This document shows positions 62,339 through 64,000 of a DNA stretch of 64,000 nucleotides, one piece after another. Location: positions 310,001 to 374,000 of the forward strand of contig JAGWMZ010000001.1 in the NCBI GenBank assembly GCA_028871475.1. The letters are read 5' to 3'. Both the position numbers and the translations under genes were made by a program. How positions within the stretch are numbered: the first letter of the stretch is position 1; each line of letters opens with the position of its first letter. Below the pieces are notes generated by a model. That model did not search any database, was not told where the DNA came from, and worked only from the letters and a program-made list of their open reading frames with translations. Source of the DNA: Sphingomonadales bacterium. Lineage in GTDB: Bacteria > Pseudomonadota > Alphaproteobacteria > Sphingomonadales > Sphingomonadaceae.

Positions 62339-63406
62339 TTAACCGAGCAGCTCTTGTTCGAGCTTCTTGGCCATTTCCTCAATGTTCTCAGGCGGCCAGC
62401 CCGGGATGTCCATCCCGAGACGCAGCCCCATGGAGGAGAGCACTTCCTTGATCTCGTTGAGCGACTTGCGGCCGAAGTTCGGCGTGCGCAGCATCTCGGC
62501 CTCGGTCTTCTGGACCAGATCGCCGATGTAGATGATGTTGTCGTTCTTGAGGCAGTTGGCGCTGCGCACCGACAGTTCCAGCTCGTCGACCTTCTTGAGA
62601 AGGTAACGGTTGAGCTGGTTGGTGTCGCCCTCTTCGGGAGCAGCGCTGGCAGCGCCGCCCATGCCGGCCATCGACGGAGCGCCGATGGGAGCGACATCCT
62701 CGAAGTGGACAAACAGCGCGAGTTGGTCCTGCAGGATGCGGGCAGCATAAGCCACCGCGTCCTCAGGCGTCACCGTACCGTCGGTTTCCACCGTCAGGTT
62801 CAGCTTGTCATAGTCAAGCTCCTGACCGATGCGGGCATTGTCGACCTTGTAGCTCACCTGACGCACCGGCGAATAGAGCGAGTCGACCGGGATGAGACCG
62901 ATCGGCGCGTCCACAGGACGGTTCTGGACAGCCGGAACGTAACCCTTGCCGGTGTCGGCGGTCAGTTCCATGTTCAGCGTGGCACCATCGTCGAGATGGC
63001 AGATCACGAGGTCCTTGTTCATGACCTCGATGTCACCGGTAACGGCGATGTCGCCGGCCTTCACCTCAGCCGGGCCGGTGGCCGACAGTTGGAGGCGCTT
63101 GGGGCCCTCGCCCTGCATGCGCAGCGCGATCTGCTTCACGTTCAGCACGATGTCCGTCACGTCCTCACGGACGCCAGCAAGGCTGGAGAACTCATGCAGG
63201 ACATTCTCGATCTTGATCGAGGTGATCGCCGCGCCCTGCAGCGAGGAGAGCAGCACCCGGCGCAGGGCGTTGCCCAGCGTCAGGCCGAAACCACGCTCCA
63301 GCGGCTCCGCGACGAAGGTCGCGCGGCGCTTCCCATCGGCACCCGGCTTGATTTCGAGTGCGTTGGGCTTCTTCAGTTCCTGCCAGTTCTTGATGTTGAC
63401 AGTCAT
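62339..63406 (-). CDS. rpoA: DNA-directed RNA polymerase subunit alpha
   Basis: Assembly platform of RNA polymerase and target of activators. The 355-residue protein has the N-terminal dimerisation domain ([36 protein letters not shown]), a linker, and the C-terminal domain ([45 protein letters not shown]) with the DNA- and activator-contacting helix-hairpin-helix. About 25 residues longer than E. coli alpha, mainly in an Ala/Gly-rich linker ([16 protein letters not shown]). Confidence 0.98.
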   Translation of the reverse strand: MTVNIKNWQELKKPNALEIKPGADGKRRATFVAEPLERGFGLTLGNALRRVLLSSLQGAAITSIKIENVLHEFSSLAGVREDVTDIVLNVKQIALRMQGEGPKRLQLSATGPAEVKAGDIAVTGDIEVMNKDLVICHLDDGATLNMELTADTGKGYVPAVQNRPVDAPIGLIPVDSLYSPVRQVSYKVDNARIGQELDYDKLNLTVETDGTVTPEDAVAYAARILQDQLALFVHFEDVAPIGAPSMAGMGGAASAAPEEGDTNQLNRYLLKKVDELELSVRSANCLKNDNIIYIGDLVQKTEAEMLRTPNFGRKSLNEIKEVLSSMGLRLGMDIPGWPPENIEEMAKKLEQELLG

Positions 63407-63513
63407 GGACTTCCCCTGGATGATTCTGGCTGGACAAGCCGCATATCACTGCAGTGACACGCGGCCAGACCGGAAACTGCGGGCGGCGTGCACACCACCC
63501 ACAGGCAGCATCG

Positions 63514-63903
63514 TCAGACGCGACGACGCTTGGAGGGGCGCACACCGTTGTGCGGGATCGGGGTCACATCACGAATCGAGGTGATGGTGAAACCGACCGC
63601 CTGAAGAGCGCGCAGAGCGCTCTCGCGGCCCGAACCAGGGCCCTTCACTTCGACTTCCAGCGTGCGCACGCCGTGTTCGGCGGCCTTCTTGCCGGCGTCG
63701 TCAGCAGCGACCTGGGCAGCATAAGGGGTCGACTTGCGCGAGCCCTTGAAGCCCATCATGCCGGCCGAAGACCAGCTGATGGCGTTGCCCTGGGCATCCG
63801 TGATGGTGACCATGGTGTTGTTGAAGCTGGCATTGACGTGGGCAATACCGCTGGTGATGTTCTTGCGCTCCCGCTTACGAAGGCGCTGGGGTTCACGTGC
63901 CAT
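63514..63903 (-). CDS. rpsK: 30S ribosomal protein S11
   Basis: The 129-residue protein contains [42 protein letters not shown] and [22 protein letters not shown], which are S11 signatures. It sits between rpsM and rpoA; rpsD, present here in some bacteria, is absent as usual for alphaproteobacteria. Confidence 0.98.
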   Translation of the reverse strand: MAREPQRLRKRERKNITSGIAHVNASFNNTMVTITDAQGNAISWSSAGMMGFKGSRKSTPYAAQVAADDAGKKAAEHGVRTLEVEVKGPGSGRESALRALQAVGFTITSIRDVTPIPHNGVRPSKRRRV

Positions 63904-63956
63904 TGGATAAAATCCTGTATTCTGATCAAAAAGAGAGTGAGAGCCGGCCTAGCGGC

Positions 63957-64000
63957 TTACTTCTTCTTGCCAGCGATGGGCTTGGCCTTGCCCTTGCGGG
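63957..64000 (-). CDS. rpsM: 30S ribosomal protein S13, C-terminal end only
   Basis: Only the last 13 codons are inside the window, reading RKGKAKPIAGKKK then stop. This is the usual basic S13 tail (TRKGKAKPIAGKKK) and rpsM is the expected neighbour before rpsK. Confidence 0.9.
   Translation of the reverse strand, partial: RKGKAKPIAGKKK

Overview
The window reads as ordinary chromosome of a high-GC alphaproteobacterium, most likely a sphingomonad (Novosphingobium/Sphingomonas type). The evidence is gene content and order: a bifunctional RSH (SpoT-like) enzyme, an alphaproteobacterial mdh-sucD-sucA-odhB-lpd cluster, an IalB-like protein beside rlmN, a large TonB-dependent receptor, short TonB-C-like secreted proteins, and the alpha ribosomal operon. 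Coding density is very high. I see no tRNA or rRNA gene, insertion sequence, prophage, CRISPR array or replication origin.

Layout. (1) 1-10.9 kb, minus strand: a compact glycogen operon, glgP-glgB-glgC-glgA-pgm-glgX, with several overlapping stop/start codons; glgX runs off the left edge. (2) 11.2-17.6 kb: rsh, then two secreted M28 metallopeptidases around a small secreted repeat protein. (3) 17.8-20.4 kb, minus: sdhC-sdhD-sdhA with a strong terminator and no sdhB. (4) 20.6-30 kb: prmA (+), then minus-strand genes: a COG4798-type methyltransferase, ligA, a GNAT enzyme, recN, a small membrane protein, an Rrf2 regulator, a TonB-C-like protein and bamD. (5) 30.1-36 kb: a membrane diguanylate cyclase, dapA, a soluble lytic transglycosylase coupled to greB. 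(6) 36-44.4 kb: TonB-dependent receptor, IalB-like protein, rlmN, PhzF-like protein, SDR + alpha/beta hydrolase pair, argG. (7) 44.5-50.1 kb: two tandem small DUF7662-like genes behind a perfect palindrome, uvrA, a SleB-type cell-wall hydrolase, a small unknown protein. (8) 50.5-58.1 kb, plus: mdh-sucD-sucA-odhB-lpdA, a TCA/2-oxoglutarate dehydrogenase operon lacking sucC. (9) 58.1-61.6 kb: secreted unknown protein, fatty acid hydroxylase family protein, Tat-type prolyl oligopeptidase. (10) 61.8-64 kb, minus: end of the alpha operon rpsM'-rpsK-rpoA-rplQ with terminator.

Functionally the window is mostly housekeeping: glycogen storage and turnover, TCA cycle, transcription/translation, DNA repair, and envelope assembly and turnover. 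The less explained material is in small genes and intergenic DNA: a family of GCGAGGG/CCCTCGC hairpins at at least seven sites, a large composite palindromic spacer near 25.4-25.65 kb, the tandem DUF7662-like pair with its candidate operator, a tandem repeat upstream of sdhC, and hairpins at the mdh/sucD and sucD/sucA junctions. I found no convincing new multi-gene system; the DUF7662-like pair and the hairpin family are the best candidates for follow-up. Long open frames antisense to real genes are frequent and were treated as artefacts of GC-rich codon usage.
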